Assembly: GCF_051967035.1 (NCBI RefSeq)
Contig: NZ_JBQCKK010000009.1
Location: 78,747 to 142,746, forward strand
DNA from: Brevibacillus sp051967035
Lineage (GTDB): Bacteria > Bacillota > Bacilli > Brevibacillales > Brevibacillaceae
Direction of reading: 5' to 3'
Length of the DNA: 64,000 bases
Positions 7,798-16,098 of this stretch are shown piece by piece; the stretch's first letter is position 1, and each line of letters begins with the position of its first letter. Position numbers and translations under genes: made by a program. Below the pieces are notes generated by a model. It made no database searches. It saw only the letters and a program-made list of their open reading frames with translations, and was not told the DNA's origin.

Positions 7798-9387
7798 ATG
7801 AACCAAGCCATACGATTTGATTACTCCAATGCACGCGCCTTTGTGAGACAGCATGAATGGGAGCAGCTTGCCCCGGCGATCGGGCAGGCGCATGAGATGT
7901 TGCACAAAAGAACGGGGCCAGGCAGAGACTATCTCGGGTGGGTGGATTGGCCACAGAGGTACGACCGCGTCGAGTTCGAGCGGATTCGCCAGGCCGCGGC
8001 ACGTATCCAGGCTGATTCAGATGTGCTTTTGGTAATTGGAATCGGGGGTTCATACTTGGGGGCGAAGGCTGTACTGGACATTTTGGGCCACAGCTTTTAC
8101 AATTTGCTGCCGAAGTCGAAGCGGCGTTTTCCGGAGATTTATTTTGTCGGAAACAATATCAGCCCGGTTTATATCTCTCATCTGATGGACGTGCTGGAAG
8201 GAAAAGACGTGTCCATCAATGTCATCTCGAAGTCGGGCACGACCACAGAGCCCGCGATCGCTTTTCGGCTGTTGCGCACCTGGCTGGAGAACAAGTACGG
8301 CCGCGAACAGGCGAGGAAGCGCATCTATATTACGACGGACAAAACGCGTGGCGCCTTGAAAAGGCTCGCGGAAGACGAAGGGTACGAAAGCTTTGTCATT
8401 CCGGACGATATCGGCGGACGTTTTTCCGTCCTGACCGCAGTCGGGCTTCTGCCCATAGCCGTGAGCGGAGCCGATCTGGACGCGCTGATGAAGGGAGCGC
8501 AAGACGCGAGCGAGCGCTACATGGTGATGGATTTGCACGAAAACCCGTGCTACCAGTATGCGGCGATTCGCAATGCCCTGTACCGCAAAGGCAAGACCGT
8601 AGAGCTTCTGGTCAGCTACGAGCCGCAGTTCCGCTTTTTTGCGGAGTGGTGGAAGCAGTTGTTCGGAGAGTCGGAAGGAAAGGACGGCAAAGGCATTTTC
8701 CCCGCGTCGGCGGAGTTTTCCGCGGACCTGCACTCGTTGGGGCAGTACATACAGGACGGCATGCGGCACTTGTTTGAAACCGTCGTGACCGTGAACAAGC
8801 CCGCTGTCGACATCACCGTACAGGAGGACCCGCTCGATGTCGACGGGCTGAACTTCTTGTCCGGCAAACGGATGGGGTTTGTCAATAAAAAGGCTTTCGA
8901 AGGAACGGTACTGGCGCACGTGGACGGCGGCGTACCGAACCTGCTTGTGGAGATGCCAGAGGCGACTGCGTATCATCTCGGTGCCCTGATCTACTTTTTT
9001 GAAAAGGCATGCGGGATTAGCGGCTATCTCTTAGGCGTCAACCCGTTCGATCAGCCAGGGGTGGAGGCGTACAAAGCCAACATGTTCGCCCTTCTGGGAA
9101 AACCTGGATTCGAGCGGCAGAAAGCGGAACTGGAGGCAAGATTGCGCGAGAACAAGACGTATTTGACCGTGGAGGAAACAGCGGCGTATTTGGAGCTTCC
9201 CGAAACGTTTATTTTGGAGAAAATTCATCAGGGCAAGATCCGTGCCCTCCACGACGGCAACGAGTACATCATTAACAAGGAACAGTTCAATCACCATCTG
9301 GAGGAGCTGCGCAAGCTTCGCGAGTTCGAGGAAGCGGCGCGTCACGAAACGGTTCCGGAAAGCTACGATGTGAAAGACGAAGATTAA
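7798..9387 (+). CDS. pgi: Glucose-6-phosphate isomerase with C-terminal excisionase-like HTH domain
   Basis: Residues 1 to about 450 are a full bacterial phosphoglucose isomerase, interconverting glucose-6-phosphate and fructose-6-phosphate, with VLLVIGIGGSYLGAKAV near the sugar-phosphate site and the signature NPFDQPGVE at 415-423. Bacillus enzymes end at about 450 residues; this one is 529. Residues 455-503 (YLTVEETAAYL, ILEKIHQGKIRAL, YIINKEQF) match the excisionase/MerR-like helix-turn-helix pattern, followed by a charged tail. ATG 7798 follows GGGAGGGG. The reading frame is continuous, so this is a fusion, not a readthrough. Whether the tail binds DNA or another partner is unknown. Confidence 0.93.
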   Translation: MNQAIRFDYSNARAFVRQHEWEQLAPAIGQAHEMLHKRTGPGRDYLGWVDWPQRYDRVEFERIRQAAARIQADSDVLLVIGIGGSYLGAKAVLDILGHSFYNLLPKSKRRFPEIYFVGNNISPVYISHLMDVLEGKDVSINVISKSGTTTEPAIAFRLLRTWLENKYGREQARKRIYITTDKTRGALKRLAEDEGYESFVIPDDIGGRFSVLTAVGLLPIAVSGADLDALMKGAQDASERYMVMDLHENPCYQYAAIRNALYRKGKTVELLVSYEPQFRFFAEWWKQLFGESEGKDGKGIFPASAEFSADLHSLGQYIQDGMRHLFETVVTVNKPAVDITVQEDPLDVDGLNFLSGKRMGFVNKKAFEGTVLAHVDGGVPNLLVEMPEATAYHLGALIYFFEKACGISGYLLGVNPFDQPGVEAYKANMFALLGKPGFERQKAELEARLRENKTYLTVEETAAYLELPETFILEKIHQGKIRALHDGNEYIINKEQFNHHLEELRKLREFEEAARHETVPESYDVKDED

Positions 9388-9412
9388 GAGCAGAGGGAAG
9401 CGCGGAAGCATC

Positions 9413-9442
9413 TTGTCAGGTCACTGCCAAGAGGACTATACT
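9413..9442 (+). promoter_or_regulatory. Probable promoter of the thiO leader
   Basis: TTGTCA (9413-9418) and TATACT (9437-9442) are separated by 18 bases, about 35 bases upstream of the TPP aptamer. Confidence 0.6.
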
Positions 9443-9473
9443 TGGTAGGGAAACGAAAAGAAAAGATCAAGCA

Positions 9474-9565
9474 ACTCGGGGAGTCCTTCATGCGGGGCTG
9501 AGAGGATGGGAGCATACGACCATCGACCCATTGCACCTGATCCGGATCATGCCGGCGCAGGGATA
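9474..9565 (+). ncRNA. TPP (THI-box) riboswitch
   Basis: The conserved THI-box elements appear in order: CTCGGGGAG, GGGGCTGAGAGGATGGG, the variable arm, GACCCATTGCACCTGATCCG, then GGATCATGCCGGCGCAGGGA. These form the pyrimidine- and pyrophosphate-sensing helices of the TPP aptamer. The downstream terminator and thiO fit repression by thiamine pyrophosphate. Confidence 0.95.
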
Positions 9566-9609
9566 CGGTTGCCGGCAAACAGCGCTTTTTCCTGGTTTCT
9601 ATGCGTATG

Positions 9610-9652
9610 AAGCCCACCTTTTCCTTGCAAAGGAGAGGGTGGGCTTTCTTTA
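9610..9652 (+). terminator. Terminator of the TPP riboswitch expression platform
   Basis: AAGCCCACC...AAGGAGAGGGTGGGCTT forms a stem with TTTCCTT/AAGGAGA inner pairing, followed by TTTCTTTAT. It stands 45 bases after the aptamer and 100 bases before thiO, as expected for TPP-dependent premature termination. Confidence 0.8.
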
Positions 9653-9753
9653 TGGAACGGTCCATCGCGGGATTTTTGTCAGGGGCTTTGGCGAAAGCTG
9701 CGGTGCAGGGCGAGCGGCCCCGACCAAATTGCAACAGCGAGGAGAGAGAAACA

Positions 9754-10890
9754 GTGAGCGATTGTCTCATAGTGGGTGGAGGAATCATCGGATTAAGTCT
9801 GGCCTATGAGTTGTCACGAAGAGGATACAGCGTCACGCTGGTGGAGCAGGGAGAGTGGGGCGGACAGGCGTCCTCCGCTGCGGCGGGGATGCTTGCGCCA
9901 TTGAAGGAATTTGCCTCCCCAGGCCCGATGCTCAATCTGGGCATGACTTCGCTGTCCTATTACCCGGAGTGGGCAGCCGAGCTGGAGGAGTTTACCGGAG
10001 GGGACGTACAGCTTAGCCTGGACGGACTGCTTACGGTGGCACTCAACGATGACGAGCAGGCGCAATTGGAAGCGAAGTACCATTGGCAAAAAGCAGCGGG
10101 GCACAGCGTCCACTTTTTGACAGAACAAAAGCAGCTGGCTGAGGTGGAGCCGCTTCTGACCGAACAGGCGCAGGCAGCCATCTACTCTCCGTACGAAGGA
10201 CATATCAACAACCGCATGCTGCTGCGCGCTCTGGTGACAGCGTGCCGCCTGCAGGGTGTCGCGCTGCACGCAGGCTGCGTCGTGAGCGGCATTGCCGTAA
10301 AAGGCGGTCGGGTAGTCGGCGTGGAGAGCTCGCTCGGGCCGCTGCGGGCGGAGCAGACGATCATCACGTCAGGCGCTTGGGCGGGCATCATGCTGGAAAT
10401 GCTCGGCGTTTCCATTCCGGTTCGCCCGGTTCGCGGCCAGATCGCGGCCGTATCCTCCGCAGGCATCCCGCTGCGCACGGTGATTTTTGGCACATCGGGC
10501 TACATTACCCCGAAAAAGGACGGGAAAATCGTCATCGGCGCGACGGAAGACGAAAGCGGCTTTCAGCGCGAAGTCACCATGGCGGGCTTGGCCAGCATCC
10601 TGAACGGCGTTATGCCGTATGTCCCGGCTTTGCACAGCGCCGCTTTTCTGGAGGCGTGGGGCGGACTGCGGCCAGCTACCGCCGATGGCAAGCCGCTGCT
10701 TGGTTCCGTGCCCGGCTGGGACGGGCTGTCGATTGCCGGAGGGCATTTCCGCAACGGTATTCTGCTGTCCCCGGTCACAGCCAAATGGATGGCCGACTAT
10801 CTGGAAAATGGCGATACGGAGCGGCTGGCACCGTTTTTGCCTTCCCGTTTTCTGGCGGGAACAGACGAAGGGCAGCGCAAAATGGGCTAG
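9754..10890 (+). CDS. thiO: Glycine oxidase ThiO
   Basis: A 378-residue FAD-dependent D-amino-acid/glycine oxidase family protein. The dinucleotide-binding motif (VGGGIIGLSLAYELSRRG) starts at residue 7 and the typical end EAWGGLRPATADGKPLLG plus FRNGILLSP is present. ThiO oxidises glycine to the imine used with ThiG and ThiS to build the thiazole of thiamine. The start is GTG 9754 after GCGAGGAGAG; the in-frame ORF back to 9601 runs through the riboswitch terminator. The gene stands alone behind a TPP riboswitch, so the other thiazole genes must be elsewhere. Confidence 0.93.
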   Translation: MSDCLIVGGGIIGLSLAYELSRRGYSVTLVEQGEWGGQASSAAAGMLAPLKEFASPGPMLNLGMTSLSYYPEWAAELEEFTGGDVQLSLDGLLTVALNDDEQAQLEAKYHWQKAAGHSVHFLTEQKQLAEVEPLLTEQAQAAIYSPYEGHINNRMLLRALVTACRLQGVALHAGCVVSGIAVKGGRVVGVESSLGPLRAEQTIITSGAWAGIMLEMLGVSIPVRPVRGQIAAVSSAGIPLRTVIFGTSGYITPKKDGKIVIGATEDESGFQREVTMAGLASILNGVMPYVPALHSAAFLEAWGGLRPATADGKPLLGSVPGWDGLSIAGGHFRNGILLSPVTAKWMADYLENGDTERLAPFLPSRFLAGTDEGQRKMG

Positions 10891-10969
10891 TCTCATCGGC
10901 AAACCGGTACACCTCCCCATGGGCTCTTGTATATGGTAATAAAGAAACACCAGAAGGGGAGGAGTTTCC

Positions 10970-11842
10970 ATGCAGTCTGAAAAAAACCTGTACCAGGCTG
11001 ACGTCCAGATGGTCAGCCTGATAAAGGATATGCGCGAAAATGTGCACAACATATGCAAGGAACACGTCGAGAAAAAGGTGCGCATCGAAGCGATTGACGG
11101 CCAGATTTTTGAAGGGGTGATCGTCGATTTTGACGATCAGAACGTATACGTGGAAGTAGACGATCCCAATGCAGAAGAAGACGACTATGAGTTCGAAGAG
11201 GTAGCCAGCCGAAAGTCGCAGGGAGACTGGGGCATGTACCCGGACTGGACTCCCTACGGCTATCCATATGGCGGATACCAGCCGTTCGGCGATGTCAGTC
11301 CGCTTGGCAGCAGCAGCCAGCCGAATCGACCTCCTGCTGGTCAAGTCAGCCCTTACGCGGATGAGTGCTATCCATACGCTCCGATCAGCCCATTCGGCAG
11401 CCCGAACCAGCCATATGGGCAGGTAAGTCCGTTCGGCAGCCCGAACCAGCCATATGGGCAGGTAAGTCCGTTCGGCAGCCCGAATCAGCCGTATGGGCAG
11501 GTAAGTCCGTTCGGCAGTCCGGGCCAGCCGTATGGGCAGGTAAGCCCGTTCGGCAGTCCGGGTCAACCGTATGGGCAGGTAAGCCCGTTCGGCAGTCCGA
11601 GCTTTCCGTACGGACAGGTGAGTCCGTATGGAGAGGGCGCTCCTTATGCCGGCTATCCACCGTACATGGCGCCGTTTGCCCCGTACCCGCCCTACCCGCC
11701 TCAGCCGTTTTACCCGTATCCGCCGCCGCCACCTCCGGCTGCCGTCGTCGTGCCGAGGAAAAAACGCCGCCGCCCGTGCCGACGAGGCAAAAGAATCATT
11801 CCGCTCGCCTTGTTTACGCTTTTGACGATCGCGCTGCTCTAA
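10970..11842 (+). CDS. Tandem-repeat Pro/Tyr/Gly-rich protein with small beta-barrel-like N-terminus
   Basis: A 290-residue protein in four parts. Residues 1-75 include VRIEAIDGQIFEGVIVDFDD and VYVEVDD, a pattern like small Sm/SH3-type beta-barrels, then an acidic stretch. Residues 80-220 are low-complexity, with six 13-residue units of the type FGSPNQPYGQVSP. Residues 225-260 are Pro/Tyr-rich. The end is a basic patch (KKRRRPCRRGKR) followed by a hydrophobic tail (IIPLALFTLLTIALL). ATG 10970 follows GGGGAGGAG. The composition recalls spore coat or exosporium proteins, but this is only inference; no named family was recognised. Confidence 0.8.
   Translation: MQSEKNLYQADVQMVSLIKDMRENVHNICKEHVEKKVRIEAIDGQIFEGVIVDFDDQNVYVEVDDPNAEEDDYEFEEVASRKSQGDWGMYPDWTPYGYPYGGYQPFGDVSPLGSSSQPNRPPAGQVSPYADECYPYAPISPFGSPNQPYGQVSPFGSPNQPYGQVSPFGSPNQPYGQVSPFGSPGQPYGQVSPFGSPGQPYGQVSPFGSPSFPYGQVSPYGEGAPYAGYPPYMAPFAPYPPYPPQPFYPYPPPPPPAAVVVPRKKRRRPCRRGKRIIPLALFTLLTIALL
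11390..11623 (+). repeat. Six tandem 39-bp coding repeats
   Basis: Six in-frame 39-bp units start at 11390, 11429, 11468, 11507, 11546 and 11585. Each encodes PFGSP(N/G)QPYGQVS; the last has SF in place of the NQ/GQ pair. Units 1 and 2 are nearly identical at DNA level and divergence grows toward the 3' side, consistent with recent slippage at the 5' end. Confidence 0.95.
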
Positions 11843-11863
11843 AACCTGAAAGCATAGAGCTAC

Positions 11864-11913
11864 CAAGCCTCTTGCCATCCGCAATTCCGGCAGCGAGGCT
11901 TGTTGCTCGTTTT
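11864..11913 (+). terminator. Possible terminator of the repeat-protein gene
   Basis: CAAGCCTC (11864-11871) pairs with GAGGCTTG (11894-11901), with extra inner pairing of TTGCC and GGCAG, followed by a loose T-rich tail. It is weaker than other terminators in the window. Confidence 0.5.
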
Positions 11914-11993
11914 GCTAGCCTTCGCCTGTGAGTACAACCTGCCGTTTTGGCGCACACTATCCGTAGTATGTGACGAAGGCAGGGGATAAGATC

Positions 11994-12392
11994 ATGAAGA
12001 AAATCCACAGCAGCTTACCAGGGACGAAGGCGACGTTCGGTTATTTTCGCGAGTCGCTGGAGCCGCATTTTACGCTGGCGAACTGGGATTACGAGCACGG
12101 CTATTTCGACCGTGCCCTGGACGACAAGAACACCGTGTACCTTCGCCTCCCGGTAAAAGTCTTGCAGGGCGAGCTTGACAGCCCCGACGCGTGGCTGGAG
12201 CTGGGCGAACCGTTTGTGTTGCGCCACGTCTACAACACAGGCGTAGAGGAAGAGATCGGCTACTACGCCCCCGTCGCTTCAGCCGTGATGAACCAGTTCC
12301 AGGAGCCGCTCGACAAAGATGCCGAGATCGACCCCCGCTGGATTCGCAAGGCCGAGGCCATCGTCAAGGAGTTGGAGAATCGTCTGGAGTGA
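11994..12392 (+). CDS. yugN: YugN-like family protein
   Basis: A 132-residue soluble protein matching the YugN family of Bacillales: NWDYEHGYFDRALDD, then YLRLPVKVLQGELDSP, then a C-terminal helix after DPRWIRKAEAIVKELE. The function is not established. ATG 11994 is chosen over an upstream in-frame GTG because AGGGG lies at usable distance and homologues begin near here. A terminator hairpin follows the stop. Confidence 0.8.
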   Translation: MKKIHSSLPGTKATFGYFRESLEPHFTLANWDYEHGYFDRALDDKNTVYLRLPVKVLQGELDSPDAWLELGEPFVLRHVYNTGVEEEIGYYAPVASAVMNQFQEPLDKDAEIDPRWIRKAEAIVKELENRLE

Positions 12393-12393
12393 A

Positions 12394-12424
12394 AAGCGGG
12401 CCTTGGAGCAGGCCTGCTTTTTTG
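12394..12424 (+). terminator. Terminator after yugN
   Basis: AAGCGGGCCT and AGGCCTGCTT form an imperfect stem around TGGAGC, followed by TTTTTTGTTTTG. Confidence 0.75.
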
Positions 12425-12563
12425 TTTTGCCGCGCTTTGCGAACCCGTTGGAAAAAATTTTTTTTTTTCCTGTCAGTCAGGTACGATTTTCCTACCAGCA
12501 GAATTGACAGACCCGAGACACCGGTGAAAAACAACGCCCAGTCAGGAGACAGGAGGCGACAGC

Positions 12564-13013
12564 ATGGCATGGTACCATGCGATAGGAAAATGGTATTGGA
12601 AAATCCGCAAGCCGCTCACTCTCGGAGTGCGCCTCATCGTGGCTGACGAACAAAAAGGCGTCCTGCTTATTCGGCACACCTATGTATCCGGCTGGTACCT
12701 GCCCGGCGGCGGAGTCGAAAAAGGAGAATCGTTCTGGGAGGCAGCCCGCCGAGAGCTGCGGGAAGAATGCGGCCTCGTAGCAGGCGAACTCAGGCTCTGT
12801 CACCTGTATTACAGCGAACGGGAAGGCAAGCGCGACCACATCGCCCTGTTCCACGCCTGCCAAATCCAGCCCGGGACAGGCAAGATCGACGTCAATGAAG
12901 TCCGGGACATGCGCTATTTTTTGTGGGACCAGCTCCCGGATGACATGACCGCCTCGACGCGAAAGCGGTTAGCAGAATTTTGCGCCCAATCTTTCCGCGA
13001 AGAGCGATGGTGA
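12564..13013 (+). CDS. NUDIX hydrolase
   Basis: A 149-residue NUDIX protein with a complete box GGGVEKGESFWEAARRELRE continuing to ECGL (residues 48-71), which binds the catalytic divalent metal. The family hydrolyses nucleoside diphosphates linked to other groups. The preceding beta-strands (GVRLIVADEQKGVLLIRHTY) and the WYLPGG strand are typical. Substrate specificity cannot be assigned. ATG 12564 follows ACAGGAGGCGACAGC. It lies 100 bp before the NAD kinase gene, possibly on the same transcript. Confidence 0.9.
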   Translation: MAWYHAIGKWYWKIRKPLTLGVRLIVADEQKGVLLIRHTYVSGWYLPGGGVEKGESFWEAARRELREECGLVAGELRLCHLYYSEREGKRDHIALFHACQIQPGTGKIDVNEVRDMRYFLWDQLPDDMTASTRKRLAEFCAQSFREERW

Positions 13014-13116
13014 GACTCGGCCGTTTCCATGCATCTCCTTTTCCCATGTGGTATAGTGAGATCAACAAACGAGCGTGCTTAACCGCTTCGAAGGATAAAA
13101 GTGAGGGCAGACCAGC

Positions 13117-13914
13117 ATGAAGATTGCAACTGTACTGCGAAATGACGATTATACGCGGGAAGTCGAACATTTATTGAAGGAAAAGCTGCGGGAGGCGGGC
13201 AGTTCGTACACGTTTGTGAACGGAACAAAGACCAAGCCGGACATGGTGCTCTCCATCGGCGGGGACGGGACGCTGCTGGAGGCTGTGCATCAATACGGCA
13301 TGGAGCCTGCCTATGTAGGAATTCATACGGGACACCTCGGCTTTTACGCCGACTGGCGGCCGGAAGAACTGGATGAGTTCGTCGATCGGCTCTTGCATGC
13401 GGAACCGGCGATCGTCGAATATCCGACGGTTCAGTGCCGAATTGACACCGCCGACGGCCGGACATACGACAAATGGGCCCTGAACGAATTGGTCTTGCGC
13501 AACGCGTCCCTCTCGACACTGGTCGCGTGCGTCTATATTAACGGGGACGAACTGGAGACGTTTCGCGGCGACGGGCTGATCGTTTCCTCGCCATCGGGGA
13601 GCACCGCCTACAACAAAGCTGTGGACGGCGCAATCGTGCATCCGTCCATCGAGGCAATCCAGCTGTCCGAAATCGCTTCCATCAACAACCAGGCGTATCG
13701 GACGATCAACAGCTCGCTCGTTTTGCCCAAGCATCACGAGGTCGAGCTGATCGTCATGAACCCGGAAATCATGATCGGCCTCGATCGCGAGCAAGGGGTG
13801 TGGAGAGGCGTGCGCTCCATTACGTGCCGCGTCGGGCAAGGCAAAGTCAAATTCGCCCGCTACAAGCGACTGACGTTTTGGAGCAGGGTGCGCAATTCGT
13901 TTATCAAAGGGTAG
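13117..13914 (+). CDS. nadK: NAD kinase
   Basis: A 265-residue enzyme that phosphorylates NAD to NADP. The diagnostic GGDGT is at residues 48-52, the NE pair at 123-124 (ALNELVLRN) and GDGLIVSSPSGSTAYN follows. The length equals the short Bacillus NAD kinases. Bacillales often carry two paralogues; which one this is cannot be told from this window. The MOSC gene follows after 25 bp, suggesting co-transcription. Confidence 0.93.
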   Translation: MKIATVLRNDDYTREVEHLLKEKLREAGSSYTFVNGTKTKPDMVLSIGGDGTLLEAVHQYGMEPAYVGIHTGHLGFYADWRPEELDEFVDRLLHAEPAIVEYPTVQCRIDTADGRTYDKWALNELVLRNASLSTLVACVYINGDELETFRGDGLIVSSPSGSTAYNKAVDGAIVHPSIEAIQLSEIASINNQAYRTINSSLVLPKHHEVELIVMNPEIMIGLDREQGVWRGVRSITCRVGQGKVKFARYKRLTFWSRVRNSFIKG

Positions 13915-13939
13915 AGGCTCTTCCAGGGAGAGGATATGG

Positions 13940-14659
13940 GTGAAAAAGATTGGGACATTGCAAAGCCTGTTTCGCCATCCGGTAAAAGCGATGCGGGGCG
14001 AGCAGCTGACGACGGCGGAGGTCGACGCTTTCGGCCTGTACGGCGATCGGGCGTATTTCTTTCTGGACGACTCGCGCGGCGGAAAATATTTGAGCGCAGA
14101 CGTCGTGCCGGCGATGCTCGGCTACCATGCCAGCATGGGGGAAAAGACGAGCGAAGAAGCATACCCCAAGGTTCGGATCGAAGCGCGTGACGGCAGCGTA
14201 CATACGTGGGGAGAGTCGCTGTTCGCCCATGTCGCAGAGACAGCGAAAAGAGCGGTGACGCCGATGCGCAGTCTCCCGATAGAGGGTGGAAAAAACTGGG
14301 AGGATCACATTCTTTTGGTGACGGACGCCTCCCTGCGCGAGCTGGCACGGGTGATCGGCAGCGACTGGATTGACCCGAGACGTTTTCGCGGAAACCTCAT
14401 CGTTGCGCTGGGAGAAGACGAACCGTTCGCAGAAGACAAATGGCTGGGCAAAAAGCTGCAAATCAACGATGTTACCCTGCAGGTTACCAAGCATTGCGAG
14501 CGTTGCATGTACGTGAACATCGACCCGGATACGCTGGAGAAGAACCCGGCTGTGCTGAAGGCATGCGTGAAGCGCCACGAAAACCATTTCGGCGTGTACG
14601 CCTCTGTGGTGGCGACAGGGACGGTGTCGCAGGGCGACGAGGTGTTTATTCTGGAGTAG
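13940..14659 (+). CDS. MOSC domain protein
   Basis: A 239-residue protein with an N-terminal MOSC-type beta-barrel (IGTLQSLFRHPVKAMRGEQL, FGLYGDRAYFFLDD) and the MOSC core: DPRRFRGNLIVAL, then the cysteine motif KHCERCMYVNIDPDT near residues 183-197. MOSC proteins carry sulfur or a molybdenum cofactor, as in the mARC/YcbX and YiiM groups. The start is GTG 13940 preceded by GGGAGAGGAT. Its partner redox proteins are not in the window. Confidence 0.85.
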   Translation: MKKIGTLQSLFRHPVKAMRGEQLTTAEVDAFGLYGDRAYFFLDDSRGGKYLSADVVPAMLGYHASMGEKTSEEAYPKVRIEARDGSVHTWGESLFAHVAETAKRAVTPMRSLPIEGGKNWEDHILLVTDASLRELARVIGSDWIDPRRFRGNLIVALGEDEPFAEDKWLGKKLQINDVTLQVTKHCERCMYVNIDPDTLEKNPAVLKACVKRHENHFGVYASVVATGTVSQGDEVFILE

Positions 14660-14745
14660 GCAAAAAGGAGAGGCAAGCTGCTTCTGCCTCGGCAACTGGC
14701 TCGTGGAGTGCGAAGGATGACCGTGATGAATCCTGTAGAATCAAC

Positions 14746-14787
14746 AAAGCCGACAATCCGCATGACAGCGTGGATTGCCGGCTTTTG
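14746..14787. terminator. Terminator between convergent MOSC and acetyltransferase genes
   Basis: AAAGCCGACAATCC pairs with GGATTGCCGGCTTT (one mismatch) around a 12-base loop, with A and T tracts on the two sides, so it could act in both directions. Confidence 0.75.
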
Positions 14788-14808
14788 TGCGTTCGCGCCG
14801 GGGAAGCT

Positions 14809-15312
14809 TCACGCTTCTTTTCCCAGCATCAATTGATAAAAATACACATCGTGCCACTCGTTGAATTTGAAGCCCACCTCCCGGAATGTTCCCGCAAGCG
14901 TAAACCCGAACTTTTCATGAAGCCGCACGCTCGCCTCGTTTCCACCCGTAATGCCGCTGATGACCGTGTGGTAGCCGAGCTGTTTGGCCCGCTGCAAGAT
15001 GTCGCTCATCAAGGCCGTACCGACACCGCGTCCCCGCTTTTGCGCATCAATGTAGACAGACAGCTCGACGGTTTTGCTGTACGCCGGCTTTTCGCGAAAA
15101 GGGGAAAGGCAGCAATAGCCGACCACTTGCCCGTCCGCCTCGGCGACCAGCAGCGGATGAGCTTTCGTGTGCTTGTGAAACCAGACTTCGCGCTGGGCCA
15201 AACTCTGCGGCTCCAGGTCGAAAGTTGCAGCCAGATGGGCAATCGCATGGTTGTAAATCGCCAGCATGGCAGGTAAATCGTCCAAAACAGCTTCCCTGAT
15301 TTGCAGCAACAT
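14809..15312 (-). CDS. GNAT acetyltransferase, phosphinothricin acetyltransferase-like
   Basis: A 167-residue GNAT protein with the acetyl-CoA motif QKRGRGVGTALM and the PAT/YwnH-type pattern IYNHAIAHLAATFDLEP near residue 20 plus FREVGFKFNEWHDVYFYQ near the end. Members acetylate phosphinothricin, methionine sulfoximine or related amino acids. Glutamine-synthetase inhibitors would be a plausible substrate next to an amt locus, but that is speculation. ATG 15312 follows GAAGGAG. It lies 42 bp after the exonuclease gene in the same direction. Confidence 0.85.
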   Translation of the reverse strand: MLLQIREAVLDDLPAMLAIYNHAIAHLAATFDLEPQSLAQREVWFHKHTKAHPLLVAEADGQVVGYCCLSPFREKPAYSKTVELSVYIDAQKRGRGVGTALMSDILQRAKQLGYHTVISGITGGNEASVRLHEKFGFTLAGTFREVGFKFNEWHDVYFYQLMLGKEA

Positions 15313-15354
15313 CAGACCGACTCCTTCAAAATCAAACAGCGATTCCTCGCCTTT

Positions 15355-16086
15355 CTACCGCAGCGCCTCGTACACCTCCCGAAGAGTGGTGTATCCGGCC
15401 TGCTGCGCTTTTGTCAAATACTTCGCCCACAGCGTCCCGGCGGCCACGGCATCACAGTAGGCGTGGTGCCTGTGCGAGATCGGGATGCCGTGCTGGGCGC
15501 AGAGGGCGTCCAGCGAGCCGTTGCCGACCGGGTTGCTCAAGAGCCGAATCAAAAGCATCGTGTCTAGCACCCGGTGCGTCAGCGGGCGCCGGCTTGTTTT
15601 CCAGAGGGCGGAGCGGAAAAATTCGCGCTCATGCCGGGAGTGGTGGGCGACCAGCGGACGATCTCCGACGAAGCGGAAAAAACCCGAAAGAGCTTCGAGC
15701 AGATCGGGGGCGTCTGCCGTCATATCGTCGGTAATCCCGGTCAGCGAGCGGACGTGGGGCGGGATCGTCCGCCCCGGATTGACCAGTGTGTAAAACGAAT
15801 CCTCCAGCAGTTTTTCCCCCCGCATGGCAATCGCTCCGATCGAAATGATGGCGTCACCGTGATCGGGGTAAAAGCCCGTCGTCTCCAAATCGACGACGAC
15901 TACCTCCAGATCGGCAAGCGGTATGTTTTCGCTGGCATCCATGTGCCTCGCTTCCTTGGAGAGGGAGCGAAGGTAAGCCTGATGCTGTTTGTCGTCGCTG
16001 CCCAGCCCCCACTTCCAGTCGCCCGGCACCCCTGCCATCGCGCGATTCATGTTCCACAAGCGGCCGATGAAGTCCCATTTTGCCAA
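15355..16086 (-). CDS. DEDDh 3'-5' exonuclease (DNA polymerase III epsilon-like)
   Basis: A 243-residue protein with an N-terminal 55-residue helical extension (MAKWDFIGRLWNMNRAM) and a DEDDh exonuclease domain: VVVVDLETTGF (D66, E68), LVAHHSRHE in the second motif and HRHHAYCDA in the third. The family removes nucleotides from DNA or RNA 3' ends. It starts 12 bp downstream of the DUF294 gene stop. This pair is known to me also from proteobacterial loci, where both can be encoded together, suggesting a joint but uncharacterised role. Confidence 0.87.
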   Translation of the reverse strand: MAKWDFIGRLWNMNRAMAGVPGDWKWGLGSDDKQHQAYLRSLSKEARHMDASENIPLADLEVVVVDLETTGFYPDHGDAIISIGAIAMRGEKLLEDSFYTLVNPGRTIPPHVRSLTGITDDMTADAPDLLEALSGFFRFVGDRPLVAHHSRHEREFFRSALWKTSRRPLTHRVLDTMLLIRLLSNPVGNGSLDALCAQHGIPISHRHHAYCDAVAAGTLWAKYLTKAQQAGYTTLREVYEALR

Positions 16087-16098
16087 ACGCGTCTCCTC

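Noticed and set aside
11390..11623. Possible CRISPR-like array
   Set aside because: The 39-bp units are contiguous with no spacers and stay in frame within one coding sequence, so they are a protein repeat.
10775..11884. Long minus-strand open frame opposite the repeat protein (369 codons)
   Set aside because: It is the shadow of the 39-bp repeat on the other strand. It has no ribosome site and the plus-strand frame has a good start, a domain and a sensible end.
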